Shown: positions 39,236 to 48,981, numbered from the stretch's first letter. The stretch: DNA of 64,000 nucleotides from Actinoplanes italicus (GCF_003001815.1 NZ_PVMZ01000023.1:124001-188000), one strand, 5' to 3'. Notes: a model not told the origin generated them from the sequence alone. Numbers and translations: made by a program.

Positions 39236-40654
39236 ATGTTCGCAGCTGGTCGCTTCGCCGCGGTCTCGGCATCCGAGCCGCCGACCGACACCAGAATCCT
39301 CTTCCGGCGGGCGATCGTGCTCGGCGGCAGCGTCGCCGGGCTGATGGCCGCCCGTGTCCTCAGTGATCACGCCGACGAGGTGCTGATCATCGACCGGGAC
39401 GATCTGGCGGCACTGGCGATCCCCGACGACCGGATCGCCGCGGACCCGGTCACGTCGATCGGCCCTCGGCCCGGTGTGCCGCAGGGCAGCCAGGTGCACG
39501 CGTTGCTGCCGTCCGGCCAGATCCAGCTGGAGCGCTGGTTCCCCGGGTTCAACGAGGAGGCGCTCGAGGCCGGCGCGGTGAACCCGCCGCCGGACACGAA
39601 CCGGTTCTACATGGACGGTGAGCTCCGTGACGAGCCGCCGTCCGGCCCCGCGGCGCAGGCACTCATCTCGAGCCGGCCGTTCCTGGAGGCGCTGATCCGT
39701 CATCGTGTGCTGGCGCGCGCGAATGTGCGTACCGCAAAGGGAAGGGCCGAAGGCCTGCTCTTGACCGGCGACGCCGTGACCGGGGTGCGTTTCGTCCCCG
39801 ACGGCTCGTCCGAACCGGTCGAGGAGCGCGCCGACTTCGTGGTCGACGCCACCGGCCGGTCGAGCCGTCTCAGTGACTGGCTGGAGGCCGGCGGCTTCGT
39901 CCGGCCGCCGATGCAGCGCATGGCGATCAAGCTGAACTACGCGACCGCCCTCTTCCGCCGCCCCGAGCAGGCCGACGTGTGGACATGCATCTCGGTCGCC
40001 AATCCGGGGCCCGGCCGGACCGCGCGGATCGGCGGTTTCACCCCGATCGAGGGTGGCCGGTGGACGATGCTGGTGTCCGGTTACGCCGACGACCGTCCGA
40101 GCCGGGACGCCGCCGAGTTCCGCCGGCGGTGCGTGGAGGACTTCCCGGACGAGTTCGGCGAGGTCGCGACGGGTGCCGAGCCGGCCGGTGACGTCGTCAC
40201 CTATCACCAGGCCGACAGCCGTCGCCGCGATTTCCACCGGCTGCGTCGTTTCCCGGCCCGGCTGGTCGCCGCCGGCGATGCGGTGGCTTCCTTCAATCCG
40301 GTGTACGGGCAGGGCATGACCTCGGCGATGCTGCACGCCTCGTGCCTGTCGAAGTATCTGCGCGGCAACCCGCGCCTGAACCGGCCGGCGCGCTCGTACT
40401 TCGCCGACGTGAAGGTCGTGGTCGACGCCGCCTGGCAGATCTCCACCATGGCCGACCTGGCGCTGCCGCACGTCGACGGGCCGTACCCGCGCGGTTACCG
40501 GCTCCTGCAGTGGGCCAGCGGCCTGATCTTCAAGGCGTCGATGCGCGACCACCGGGTCAGTCAGCGGCTCAACCGGGTGACCACGATGCTCGCGCATCCG
40601 AGCTCGCTGGCCAGCCCCGGTCTCCTGCTGCGCGCGCTGACCGCCCGCGGCTAG
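39236..40654 (+). CDS. FAD-dependent monooxygenase/oxidoreductase
   Basis: A 472-residue flavoprotein related to 2-polyprenyl-6-methoxyphenol hydroxylase and geranylgeranyl-reductase-type enzymes. FRRAIVLGGSVAGLMAARVL is the FAD-binding GxGxxG-like loop, DFVVDATGRSSRLSDWLE the DG-type segment and RLVAAGDAVASFNPVYGQGMTSA the GD motif that contacts FAD ribityl. The substrate is unknown. ATG at 39236; its TAG overlaps, end to end, that of the convergent methyltransferase by 4 bp. Confidence 0.9.
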   Translation: MFAAGRFAAVSASEPPTDTRILFRRAIVLGGSVAGLMAARVLSDHADEVLIIDRDDLAALAIPDDRIAADPVTSIGPRPGVPQGSQVHALLPSGQIQLERWFPGFNEEALEAGAVNPPPDTNRFYMDGELRDEPPSGPAAQALISSRPFLEALIRHRVLARANVRTAKGRAEGLLLTGDAVTGVRFVPDGSSEPVEERADFVVDATGRSSRLSDWLEAGGFVRPPMQRMAIKLNYATALFRRPEQADVWTCISVANPGPGRTARIGGFTPIEGGRWTMLVSGYADDRPSRDAAEFRRRCVEDFPDEFGEVATGAEPAGDVVTYHQADSRRRDFHRLRRFPARLVAAGDAVASFNPVYGQGMTSAMLHASCLSKYLRGNPRLNRPARSYFADVKVVVDAAWQISTMADLALPHVDGPYPRGYRLLQWASGLIFKASMRDHRVSQRLNRVTTMLAHPSSLASPGLLLRALTARG

Positions 40655-41466
40655 GACGTCCGGGCGACCGCGCCATATCCGGTGGCCTCGGCCGGGGTGG
40701 GCCGGGGTCCGGGCTGCGGCCGCCAGTCGGAGACCGAGACGATACCCGGCTCCAGCACGTCGAGCCCCTCGAAGAAGCGGGCTACGTCGGCGAACGGGCG
40801 TGGGCTGAACAGCGGCCTGATGTTCTTGTTCACCGCGTCCATGGCGGCGATCGTCTCGGCGTCCAGCGGGTCGAACGTCGCATGCGACAGCACCAGGTAG
40901 CTGCCGTCGGGCAGGGCGTCGACCAGATGCCGCACGACCGCCCACGGGTCCTCGTGGTCCTCGACGAAATGCAGGACCGCGACCATGAGCAGGGCGATCG
41001 GCTGCGAGAAATCCAGCGTGCTGCGCAGTGCCGGATCGGCGAGGATCCTCTCGGGGTGGCGCGCGTCGGCGTCGATGTAGGCGGTCGCGCCCTCCGGTGA
41101 GCTGTTCAGCAGCGCCCGGGCGTGGACGAGCACCAGCGGGTCGTTGTCGACGTAGACGATCCGGGACTCGGGGGCGATCCGCTGCGCCACGTCGTGCACG
41201 TTGTCCGCGGTCGGCAGGCCGGTGCCGATGTCCAGGAACTGCCGGATGCCCGCCTCGGCGGCGAGGTGGCGCACGGCTCGCTGCATGAAGGCACGGTTCT
41301 CACGCGCGGCCGTGCGGATGTGCGGGAAGACCGCGGCGATGGCCTCGGCCGCGTCCCGGTCTGCCTGGAAGTTGTCCTTGCCGCCGAGCCAGTAGTCATA
41401 CCGTCGCGCCGGATGCGGCCTGGTCATGTCGAGGCGGGCCGCGACGTCCGAGCTGTCGGTACTCAC
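40651..41466 (-). CDS. SAM-dependent methyltransferase, PF04672 (DUF574) family
   Basis: A 271-residue protein of the actinobacteria-specific PF04672 methyltransferases. Hallmarks: HPARRYDYWLGGKDNFQADR at the start, FLDIGTGLPTADNVHDVAQ as the SAM loop, RIVYVDNDPLVLVHARAL and LMVAVLHFVEDHEDP, then YLVLSHAT. Streptomycetes and Actinoplanes-like bacteria carry many copies; targets are unknown. GTG at 41466 with GGGAG upstream; the frame continues 5' but without family similarity. Confidence 0.92.
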   Translation of the reverse strand: MSTDSSDVAARLDMTRPHPARRYDYWLGGKDNFQADRDAAEAIAAVFPHIRTAARENRAFMQRAVRHLAAEAGIRQFLDIGTGLPTADNVHDVAQRIAPESRIVYVDNDPLVLVHARALLNSSPEGATAYIDADARHPERILADPALRSTLDFSQPIALLMVAVLHFVEDHEDPWAVVRHLVDALPDGSYLVLSHATFDPLDAETIAAMDAVNKNIRPLFSPRPFADVARFFEGLDVLEPGIVSVSDWRPQPGPRPTPAEATGYGAVARTS

Positions 41467-41574
41467 CGGGATCTCCCTGTCCTCCGTGACTGAGACGGCA
41501 GAGTCTACGAGATCCGTTGCAACCGCTGACCGAACGGATGTGGATATCTGCCGCTGTCCGTGATGACGTGAAGT

Positions 41575-42075
41575 GTGCCGCACATCGATCTTCCGCCGCT
41601 GCCCGGAATCGCCGGACTGCTGGCCGGCTACCCACAGACCGCCGGACCGCTCAACAGCCTCGCCGAGACCCTGTTGCGGGGTCCCTCACCGCTCACCCCG
41701 GGGCAACGCGAGACCATCGCCGCGTACGTCTCCCGTCGTAACGAATGTACCTTCTGCGCCGAGACGCACGGCGCCGTGGCCAGGCAGCTGGGCAGAGGCG
41801 ACGACGATTCCGGCCCGCTGATGACCGCGTTGCTGGCCATCGCCGACAAGGTCCGCGCCGACGGCCGCTCGGTGACCGCCGACGACGTCGCCGCGGCCCG
41901 CGCCGCCGGAGCCGATGACCGCACCGTTCACGACACCGTGCTCATCGCCGCGGCGTTCAGCATGTTCAACCGCTACGTTGACGGACTCGGTACCCTCACT
42001 CCGGTCGATCCCGGCGACTACGAGCGCCACGCGCACGCTCTCGCCGAGCACGGATATCTGCGGCCGCCGGTTTGA
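41575..42075 (+). CDS. AhpD-like / carboxymuconolactone-decarboxylase-family protein
   Basis: A 166-residue helical protein with the peroxidatic motif SRRNECTFCAETHGAVA: Glu, Cys-x-x-Cys and His in the AhpD arrangement. LTPGQRETIAAYV before it is the conserved helix. Such proteins are small hydroperoxide reductases or related enzymes and form trimers. GTG start at 41575, divergent from the methyltransferase. A weak promoter may lie at 41517-41547 (TTGCAA and GGATAT). Confidence 0.92.
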   Translation: MPHIDLPPLPGIAGLLAGYPQTAGPLNSLAETLLRGPSPLTPGQRETIAAYVSRRNECTFCAETHGAVARQLGRGDDDSGPLMTALLAIADKVRADGRSVTADDVAAARAAGADDRTVHDTVLIAAAFSMFNRYVDGLGTLTPVDPGDYERHAHALAEHGYLRPPV

Positions 42076-42141
42076 AGCCGGCCGGGTGTCATCTCTCGGC
42101 GGTCGCTGCCGATGGTCACGGGGAGGTAGTTCTATCGGGAG

Positions 42142-44088
42142 GTGATGGTGGGCTCGGCGCGGATGGCTTCGTGGTGGCTGGTCGGCGTGTTCGCCGTCGT
42201 CCTGGCCGGCCTGTCCGGCTATGCGGTGTTCGGTAGCTCGCGTCAGGCCGGCATCGTCACGGAACTCGCCGACGACAGCGCCGACACCGACGCCTACCAG
42301 GATGCCGCCTACCTGATCAGCTGGGAGATGGCGCTGATCCAGGCGTCGCTGCGTGAACCCGACGGCGAGGAACGCGAGGAGCTCCCCGCCGTTCATGAGC
42401 AGGCACAGCGGGCCATGGAGCACATGGCGAACGTCGACACCGAGAATGAGCAGCTCACCTCCGCGCTCGTGGAGGCTCACCGCAGCATGAAACCGGACAT
42501 CGCCTCGTACCTGAGGTCGATCGATCAGGGCGACATGGAGACCGCGGAGGCGACGCTCGAAGGGTCGATCGAACCCGCGGCCACGACGATCATGGCCTCG
42601 GTGCTGGCCGAGCGGCAGCATCACATGGGTGACCACGCCGCGAAGCAGTCGGCCGGCCAGCGCGAGTCGCGGCGGCTGCTGTGGGGCAGCGGGCTGGGCT
42701 TCGCGTTGAGCCTGATCGTGCTCGTGCTGTTCGGGTACTCGGCACGCAAGCACCGGCGTCAGGTGGAGACGACCGCCGCCACCGACCCGCTGACCGGCCT
42801 GCCCAACCGCACCGCGTTCAGCGCCCGGACCCGCGGTGCGCTCGCCGAGACCGCCAGCCACCGTCGCCGCCGGGACGGGTCCGGGCGGGGCCGCGTCACC
42901 GTGCTGGTGGTCAACCTCGACGGCTTCCGTGACGTCAACGAGCAGCTCGGCCACCGCATCGGCGATCTGCTGCTCACCCACGTCAGCCGTCGCCTGCGGG
43001 CCTCGGTCCGGGAGCAGGACTTCGTGGCGCGGCTCGGTGGTGACGAATTCGCCGTCCTGCTGCGCGACGCCGACCCGGCCGTCGGGGAGGACATCGCCGG
43101 CCGGCTGACCGGAGCTTTCGGCGACCCGTTCGTCATCGACGACCTCACCGTCGACCTCGAGGTCAGCATCGGCGCCGCCACGGCCGGACCCGGCGAGGAC
43201 GTGCCGACCGTGCTGCGGCACGCCGACTCCGCCATGAATCGGGCCAAGCAGCAGCGCCTGGGATTCCGCCGATTCACCACGGACCACACCGGCGACGACA
43301 CCAGCGCCCGGCTGACCCTGCTCGGTGACCTGCGCCGGGCCCTGGACACCGGCGACGAGATCACCCTTCACTACCAACCCAAGATCGATATCGGTACGGG
43401 TGAGCTGGCCGGAGTCGAGGCGCTGGCCCGCTGGCACCACCCGGCCAAGGGCCCCATCTCACCCGGCGAGTTCATCCCGGTCCTGGAGGCCACCACCCTG
43501 ATCCACCGGTTCACCCACCAGGTGCTGACCCAGGCGCTGAGGCAGGCCCGCACGTGGCTCGACGCCGGCCACCGGATCCCGGTAGCCGTCAACATCTCCA
43601 CCCGGACACTGCTGGACACCGCGTTCCCCGAACGGGTCGCCGAGCTCCTGCGGCAGACCGGCGTGCCCGGCGACCAGCTCTGCATCGAGGTCACCGAGCA
43701 CAGCGTCATGAACGACCCGGACACCGCCATCGAGACACTCAGGCGCATCCGCGTGCTCGGCGTGAAGACGTCCATCGACGACTACGGCACCGGCTACTCC
43801 TCGATGACGTACCTGCGGCTGCTGCCGCTGGACGAACTCAAGATCGACCGCTCGTTCGTCAAGGACGTCGCGACCGACCACGGCAGTCTGGCGCTGGTCG
43901 CGTCCACCGCCGAACTCGGCCACACCCTCGGGCTCAGAGTCGTGGCGGAGGGCATCGAGGACGCGGAGACGCTGGACGCGCTGCGGGCGGTCGGCTGCGA
44001 CCTGGCCCAGGGCTTCCACCTGGCCCGCCCCATGGCCGCGTCCGACCTGACCGCCGTCATTGCGCGGCACGCGCCCGTGGCGGCGTGA
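42142..44088 (+). CDS. GGDEF-EAL dual-domain c-di-GMP enzyme with membrane sensor
   Basis: A 648-residue protein. One N-terminal helix (WWLVGVFAVVLAGLSGYAVFG) and a second (LLWGSGLGFALSLIVLVLFGY, about 182-202) bracket a ~140-residue helical extracytoplasmic sensor. GGDEF domain (about 215-375) has the intact active site RLGGDEFAVLL; EAL domain (about 395-640) has GVEALARWHHP, TEHSVM, SIDDYGTGYSS, LKIDRSFVKD and VVAEGIED. Both synthesis and breakdown of c-di-GMP look possible. GGGAGG precedes the GTG/ATG/GTG cluster at 42142-42150. It ends 1 bp from the convergent PPK2 gene. Confidence 0.95.
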   Translation: MMVGSARMASWWLVGVFAVVLAGLSGYAVFGSSRQAGIVTELADDSADTDAYQDAAYLISWEMALIQASLREPDGEEREELPAVHEQAQRAMEHMANVDTENEQLTSALVEAHRSMKPDIASYLRSIDQGDMETAEATLEGSIEPAATTIMASVLAERQHHMGDHAAKQSAGQRESRRLLWGSGLGFALSLIVLVLFGYSARKHRRQVETTAATDPLTGLPNRTAFSARTRGALAETASHRRRRDGSGRGRVTVLVVNLDGFRDVNEQLGHRIGDLLLTHVSRRLRASVREQDFVARLGGDEFAVLLRDADPAVGEDIAGRLTGAFGDPFVIDDLTVDLEVSIGAATAGPGEDVPTVLRHADSAMNRAKQQRLGFRRFTTDHTGDDTSARLTLLGDLRRALDTGDEITLHYQPKIDIGTGELAGVEALARWHHPAKGPISPGEFIPVLEATTLIHRFTHQVLTQALRQARTWLDAGHRIPVAVNISTRTLLDTAFPERVAELLRQTGVPGDQLCIEVTEHSVMNDPDTAIETLRRIRVLGVKTSIDDYGTGYSSMTYLRLLPLDELKIDRSFVKDVATDHGSLALVASTAELGHTLGLRVVAEGIEDAETLDALRAVGCDLAQGFHLARPMAASDLTAVIARHAPVAA

Positions 44089-44089
44089 C

Positions 44090-44920
44090 TCACCCTTCGC
44101 CGAACGGCGTGGGGATGCGCCGCAGCGGCAGGTCCGGTTCGCGGTAACCGTCCGCCTTCTGGCGCTTCGGCAGCCTGATGTCGCGCGGCTTGAGCGGCTC
44201 GTACGGCACCTGGCTCAACAGGTGGCTGATGATGTTGAGACGGGCCCGCTTCTTGTCGTCGGTGTTCGCGACGTGCCACGGCGCCCACGGGGTGTCGGTA
44301 GCGGCCAGCATGGCGTCCCTGGCCCGGGAGTAGTCGTACCAGTGGCTGTACGACTTCAGGTCCATGTCGGACAGCTTCCACACCTTGCGCGGGTCGTGGA
44401 TGCGGCTCTCCAGGCGCCGGGTCTGCTCGTCCGCGCTGACCTCCAGCCAGTACTTGAGCAGCAGGATCCCGGAGTCCGTCATCGCCTTCTCCCAGGCCGG
44501 CACGGTGTCCAGGAACCGCTCGGTGTCCTCCGGGCTGCAGAACCCCATCACCGGCTCCACGCCGGCCCGGTTGTACCAGGACCGGTCGAAGATCACGACC
44601 TCCCCGCCGGCCGGGTAGTGGGCCATGTACCGCTGCGCGTACATCTGGGTGCGCTCGCGCTCCGACGGCGTGGGCAGGGCGACCACCCGGAACACACGCG
44701 GGCTCACCCGCTCGGTGATGCGCTTGATCGTGCCACCCTTGCCGGCGGTGTCACGGCCCTCGAACACCACACAGATCTTCGCCCCGGTGTCCTTCACCCA
44801 CTCCTGCATCGCGACCAGCTCACCGTGCAGGCGGCGCATCTCGTCCTCGTACACCTGCCGCTTCATCCTGGCGACCGGGGCCTGGTCACCCTTCGCGCGG
44901 TGCTTCTCCTTCTTCGACAT
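44090..44920 (-). CDS. ppk2: polyphosphate kinase 2 (PPK2 class I)
   Basis: A 276-residue single-domain PPK2. CVVFEGRDTAGKGGTIKRITERV is Walker A (about residues 51-73), VIFDRSWYNRAGVEPVMGFC is Walker B with the lid-facing residues, and VWKLSDMDLKSYSHWYDYSRARD the conserved C-terminal part. It uses polyphosphate to phosphorylate NDPs or NMPs. ATG at 44920 with AGGAAGCGGAG upstream. Transcribed singly. Confidence 0.95.
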   Translation of the reverse strand: MSKKEKHRAKGDQAPVARMKRQVYEDEMRRLHGELVAMQEWVKDTGAKICVVFEGRDTAGKGGTIKRITERVSPRVFRVVALPTPSERERTQMYAQRYMAHYPAGGEVVIFDRSWYNRAGVEPVMGFCSPEDTERFLDTVPAWEKAMTDSGILLLKYWLEVSADEQTRRLESRIHDPRKVWKLSDMDLKSYSHWYDYSRARDAMLAATDTPWAPWHVANTDDKKRARLNIISHLLSQVPYEPLKPRDIRLPKRQKADGYREPDLPLRRIPTPFGEG

Positions 44921-45220
44921 GGCCTCGTCTCCGCTTCCTGGCTCAGACAGCGCCGCCGGCCCGAACCGCCACCACCGGACGGGCCGCCACCGTCGCAGTC
45001 TCGCCCTGCCCGGCAGAGGCCGCCTCATCCGCCCGGAATGACAAACGCCCTCCTCACATGCGGGAATCCGGCGTCCGATCAGGCGGCCGCCCGTTCCCGG
45101 CGGGCGATCCCCGCCGCTCGATGGTTACGGCAACGGCGTCAAGGGCCGGCCGGCGGCGCGGTTCCTCTCGTGCCGCCCCGGATTGACGCTCCTCGCCTCC
45201 GAACCGCGGTGAGGTGGGCG
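44921..45220. other. intergenic region, upstream of ppk2 and downstream of the HNH gene
   Basis: A 300-bp stretch without a supported gene. On the minus strand, TTGACG near 45143 could be a -35 element for ppk2, but no convincing -10 follows. CCCGTTCCCGGCGGGCG near 45090 is a short GC-rich inverted repeat. I see nothing else. Confidence 0.5.
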
Positions 45221-46273
45221 TCAGACGGTGAGGGTCCAGGTGTTGAGGTATCCGGCGTCGCCGGAGTAGTTGTCCCGGACGCTGAGTCGCCAGGTGCCGT
45301 TGGCGGACTCGGCCGACAGGTTCGCCGTGTACGTGGTGATCACGTTCGCCGCGCTGTCGGAGCTGCTCGCTGGTTTGAGGACGTAGTAGGTGTTGTCGGG
45401 CGCGTACAGGTAGATCGACACGTCACCGCGGAACGGGTGGACGATGTTGACGTAGATCGCCGACGCCGCCGAGGCGGTGCTCCGTGAGCAGCCGGAGATG
45501 GTGATGGTGCTGGTCACCGCGGATCCGCCGTCGGGGATCGTGACGTCGGTGCCGTTGGACGCCGAGCAGGTGCCGCCGGTCGGCGGGCTCGTGGTGCCGC
45601 CGCCGATCACCGTGTCGACCGTGACCGTGCTGTTCGTGCAGGCGGCGGCGTACGTGGTCAGCGCACTCTTCTCGGCCGTGTCGACCGTCAGGGCCCAGCG
45701 CGTCTTCACGGCGGTCCACTCGGTGACGTACCGGCAGCGGACACCGGTCAGCGACGGTATCCATTCGGCGGGGTCCTGGTCGCTCTTGGACTGGTTGACG
45801 TTGTCGGTCACCGCGACCAGGCTGCGCACGTCGCCCAGGTCGTTGGCGAACGACTGCCGCTGCGCGGAGGTCCAGTTGCGGGCGCCGGAGTCCCACGCCT
45901 CGGCCAGCGGGACGAGGTGGTCGATGTCCAGGTCGGCGGGGTCGGTCCAGGCGGCGCCGTCGTAGTAGGACAGCCAGCGGCCGCCGCTGAGCGCGCACCC
46001 GGAACCGACGGTGGGCTTGGTGGCTGCCTCGGCGATCAGCACCTCGTAGCGGGTGTTGCAGCCGTCGCCGTCAGCGTCGATCCAGTGGTTGAACAGGTCA
46101 CGGTCGTAGCCGGTGCGTATCTCGGCGGCCACCGGCAGGTTGGCGACCATGGTGCGCAGCGGCTGCGAGACCGTCGCCGCCTGCGCCGGTCCGGCGGCGG
46201 TGACGACAGCGATCAGGCCGCCGGACAGGACACCGGCAGCTGTGATGGCCAGGGCGATTCGTTTCCGGATCAT
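45221..46273 (-). CDS. secreted HNH (DUF1524-type) nuclease with C-terminal P-domain
   Basis: A 350-residue protein with a signal peptide (basic MIRKR, long hydrophobic core, AQA cleavage near residue 32). Residues 35-210 form a DUF1524/GmrSD_C-like HNH nuclease: DIDHLVPLAEAWDSGA carries the DH and the metal site, and the closing motif includes NVNQSKSDQDPAEW with Asn and Lys. Residues about 250-350 are a proprotein-convertase P-domain (VNIVHPFRGDVSIYLYAPD, then GTWRLSVRDNYSGDAGYLNTW). Fusion of an HNH nuclease with a P-domain is unusual. ATG at 46273. Confidence 0.88.
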   Translation of the reverse strand: MIRKRIALAITAAGVLSGGLIAVVTAAGPAQAATVSQPLRTMVANLPVAAEIRTGYDRDLFNHWIDADGDGCNTRYEVLIAEAATKPTVGSGCALSGGRWLSYYDGAAWTDPADLDIDHLVPLAEAWDSGARNWTSAQRQSFANDLGDVRSLVAVTDNVNQSKSDQDPAEWIPSLTGVRCRYVTEWTAVKTRWALTVDTAEKSALTTYAAACTNSTVTVDTVIGGGTTSPPTGGTCSASNGTDVTIPDGGSAVTSTITISGCSRSTASAASAIYVNIVHPFRGDVSIYLYAPDNTYYVLKPASSSDSAANVITTYTANLSAESANGTWRLSVRDNYSGDAGYLNTWTLTV

Positions 46274-46477
46274 GGGGGTCTCCGGGTCATTCGGGGGACT
46301 TTCTGCGATTCTCGGCCCGCCGAGTGCCCGTTTCACATTCAGAGACGCAAATGTTTCATGCCGGTCGGGTCATCGGCTCCGTGGTATGTCACGGTCCGCC
46401 GGCAGCTCGCCCGGATTCTTGTCGTACGGGTGCGCCAGCCTTCGGTCGCTGCTGAAGAAGGCCGTGGGGTGAGCGCG

Positions 46478-46506
46478 ACGGCAGCCCGCTCCCGGCGGGC
46501 TGCCGT
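46478..46506. terminator. strong hairpin in the 46274-46628 intergenic stretch
   Basis: ACGGCAGCCCG (46478-46488) and CGGGCTGCCGT (46496-46506) form a perfect 11-bp stem with a 7-base loop. It lies about 120 bp past the stop of the MFS/alcohol dehydrogenase operon on the minus strand and upstream of the HNH gene; a factor-independent-like terminator. The rest of 46274-46628 shows no supported gene; the HNH promoter should lie at 46274-46420. Confidence 0.65.
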
Positions 46507-46628
46507 TCCGGCCCCGTCAGCCCTTGCGGCCGTCGAAGGCCTTGGCCTGACAGGCGAGGTCGAGGGCCTCGTCCGGCGCGGAGTCCCACCGGGTGGGAAC
46601 GGGAACGGCTACCCGCGGTGCCCTGACA

Positions 46629-47636
46629 TCAGGCCGCCGGGTCTATCAGCACCTTGGGGCCCGGCCCCGCCGACGCGGGACGATCACCGGCCAGCACCGC
46701 GGCGGCCTGCTCGAGGGAAACGGTCGCCGCCACGAGCGGGCGGGGATCGACGGCACCGGACGCGAACGCGGCGATCGCCGGAGCCAGCCCGGCAGACGCA
46801 CCGAGGATCCCGACGGCGGTGACATCCTTCAGCACGGCGTCCCGGGTGTCGATGAGGCTCGGCGTGCCCGACAGGCCGATGCAGACCACCCGGCGACCCG
46901 GCTCCACCAGGTCCACGGCGAGTCCCGGCATCGACGGCGCGTTGGTGGCGTCGACCACCGCGTCCCACGGCAGATCCGGCAGCGAGTCCCGCGTCCACGA
47001 CCGTGCGAAACCCAGCGACAGCGCGAAGTCCAGCTCCTGGCCGAGCAGGTGCACCTCGAGGCCCCGGCCTCGCGCCAGCATCGCCGTGAGCAGGCCGATC
47101 GTGCCCGTACCCAGCACCAGCAGCCGCTCGCCGGGCTCCAGCGCGGCGGCGTCGACGCAGCGTTGAGCGTTCCCGGCCGGCTCGACCAGCGCGCCCGCGG
47201 TCGCGTCCACGGTGTCCGGCAGCGCGTGCAGGTAGGCGGCCGGGAACGCCAGCCGCTCCGCCAGCGCGCCCGCGAGCCCGTCCCTGATGCCCAGCTCGTG
47301 CCGGTCCGGGCAGACGTGGTGACGACCCGAGCGGCAGCGGCGGCAGTGACCGCAACCGATCATCGTGTCGCCGGTGACCCGGCGGCCCAGCCACGACCCG
47401 TCCACGTCCGGGCCCACCTCGCGGACCGTGCCCGACCACTCGTGACCGGGCCGCAGCGGATAGGACGAGACGCCGCTGTGCAGATAGCTCATCTCACCGG
47501 TGAACAGCTCCACATCGGTGCCGCACACGCCCGCCCGCGCGACCTCGATCACCACCTGGCCCGGCCCGGCGACCGGCACCGGAACCCGCAGTACCTCCGC
47601 CTTGCCGGGCCCGGTGAGCACCAACGCGCGCATCAT
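46629..47636 (-). CDS. zinc-type medium-chain alcohol dehydrogenase
   Basis: A 335-residue dehydrogenase: GVCGTDVELF with the catalytic Cys, GHEWSGTVREVG with the His-Glu pair, the structural zinc site CGHCRRCRSGRHHVC, and LLVLGTGTIGLLTAMLARGRG as the NAD(P) loop. Close to L-threonine/sorbitol-dehydrogenase-like enzymes; substrate unknown. ATG pair at 47636/47633 overlaps the stop of the MFS gene upstream, so the two are an operon. Confidence 0.92.
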   Translation of the reverse strand: MMRALVLTGPGKAEVLRVPVPVAGPGQVVIEVARAGVCGTDVELFTGEMSYLHSGVSSYPLRPGHEWSGTVREVGPDVDGSWLGRRVTGDTMIGCGHCRRCRSGRHHVCPDRHELGIRDGLAGALAERLAFPAAYLHALPDTVDATAGALVEPAGNAQRCVDAAALEPGERLLVLGTGTIGLLTAMLARGRGLEVHLLGQELDFALSLGFARSWTRDSLPDLPWDAVVDATNAPSMPGLAVDLVEPGRRVVCIGLSGTPSLIDTRDAVLKDVTAVGILGASAGLAPAIAAFASGAVDPRPLVAATVSLEQAAAVLAGDRPASAGPGPKVLIDPAA

Positions 47637-48808
47637 GATCGCGATCCTAGAGTCTGCCCTCGCGGTACGCGGCCGGCCGCCAGCCCGGCAACGGCCTGCA
47701 GCACCCCGAGGACCACGACCATGACGAGGGTCGCCCGCCACGCCCCGGTCCGCTCGGCGAGCACCCCCGCCGCAACCGGCCCGCCGGCCGCCAGCAGATA
47801 CCCGAGCGACTGCGCCATCCCCGACAACCGGGTCGTCTCGGCCGACGTACGCCCACCCAGGCTGATCAACGTCAGTGCCGCGACCAGCGAGGCACCCTGC
47901 CCCAGCCCGGCGATCGCCGCCCACAGCACCGCGAGCCCCGGCGCCAGCAGCAGCCCGGCCACCGCCACGATCACCGGAAGACTGGCCACGAGCGCCCCGA
48001 GCGACCGGCGCCCCGGCTCCCGCAGCAGCACCGGAATCGCCAGCCCGCCGAGGATCCCCATGCCCTGGAACACGAACAGGTGCACGCCCGCTGTCCGCTC
48101 CGACACCCCACCGGCGATCTCGATCGTCGGCAGCCACGTGACGAACACGTAGAAGCAGGTCGACTGCAACCCCATGAACGCCGTGATCAGCCACGCCCGC
48201 GGCTGCCGCCACACGGCCACGTCACCGCGCGGCCCGCCCGTCTCGATCACCGCCGGTCCACGGGCCCGGGGCGCCCAGGCCGCCGCGACGACCAGTGCCA
48301 GTCCCGCCCACAGCGCGAGCGAGAGCCGCCAGTCGACGGCGTCCGCCACCGGAACCGCGATCGCCGAGGCCAGCGACGCCGACACGGTGATGAACGCGGT
48401 GTAGAACCCGGTGGCCCGCGACACGTCGGCCGCATAGTCGCGCTTGACGATCGCCGGGACCAGCACGTTGCCCACCGCGATCGCGCACCCGATGATCAGG
48501 GTCCCGGCCCACAGCCCCGCGTGCCCCGAATAGGACCGGGCCAGCGTCCCGGCGGCGAGCACCAGCAGCGCCACCAGCACCGCCCGTTCCATCCCGAGCC
48601 GCCCGGAAACGCGATGCACCTGCGGCGACACCAGCGCGAACGCCAGCAGAGGCAGCGCGCCGAGCAGCCCCTGGGCGGCCTCACCGAGCCCTTCGGTGGC
48701 GCTGATCTGCGGAAGCAGCGGTCCCACCGCGGTGATGGCGGGCCGCAGGCAGACGGCGACGAGGAAGATCGTCGCAGCCGCCGAGACGGCTGGAAGTAAG
48801 CGCTTCAT
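47633..48808 (-). CDS. MFS transporter, CynX/NimT-like
   Basis: A 391-residue, ~12-helix transporter. AATIFLVAVCLRPAITAVGPLLPQI near the N-terminus is typical of the cyanate/nitroimidazole (CynX/NimT) branch of MFS; LGQGASLVAALTLISLGGR and LSGMAQSLGYLLAAGGPVAAG in the second half fit too. Start at ATG 48808, where the first helix begins. It is coupled to the alcohol dehydrogenase downstream. Confidence 0.93.
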   Translation of the reverse strand: MKRLLPAVSAAATIFLVAVCLRPAITAVGPLLPQISATEGLGEAAQGLLGALPLLAFALVSPQVHRVSGRLGMERAVLVALLVLAAGTLARSYSGHAGLWAGTLIIGCAIAVGNVLVPAIVKRDYAADVSRATGFYTAFITVSASLASAIAVPVADAVDWRLSLALWAGLALVVAAAWAPRARGPAVIETGGPRGDVAVWRQPRAWLITAFMGLQSTCFYVFVTWLPTIEIAGGVSERTAGVHLFVFQGMGILGGLAIPVLLREPGRRSLGALVASLPVIVAVAGLLLAPGLAVLWAAIAGLGQGASLVAALTLISLGGRTSAETTRLSGMAQSLGYLLAAGGPVAAGVLAERTGAWRATLVMVVVLGVLQAVAGLAAGRVPRGQTLGSRS

Positions 48809-48981
48809 CGCGGGTGAGCCTCTTACGCCCGACTTCCCAAGGTCAAGATCCTCATATGGTACGGCCGCGCGCACCCACCGTGCCGCCACCGTGCTCCGGC
48901 TGTCTTGTGGGCCGGTTTCGCTGGTCGCGTAGTGCGAACGCGGGAGAGGACTGCGCCGGTGGGACGGCTCGGCGATTTGCA

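Noticed and set aside
46386..46472. 28-codon frame just before the hairpin at 46478
   Set aside because: Hairpin after it looked attractive, but there is no ribosome binding site or recognisable protein.
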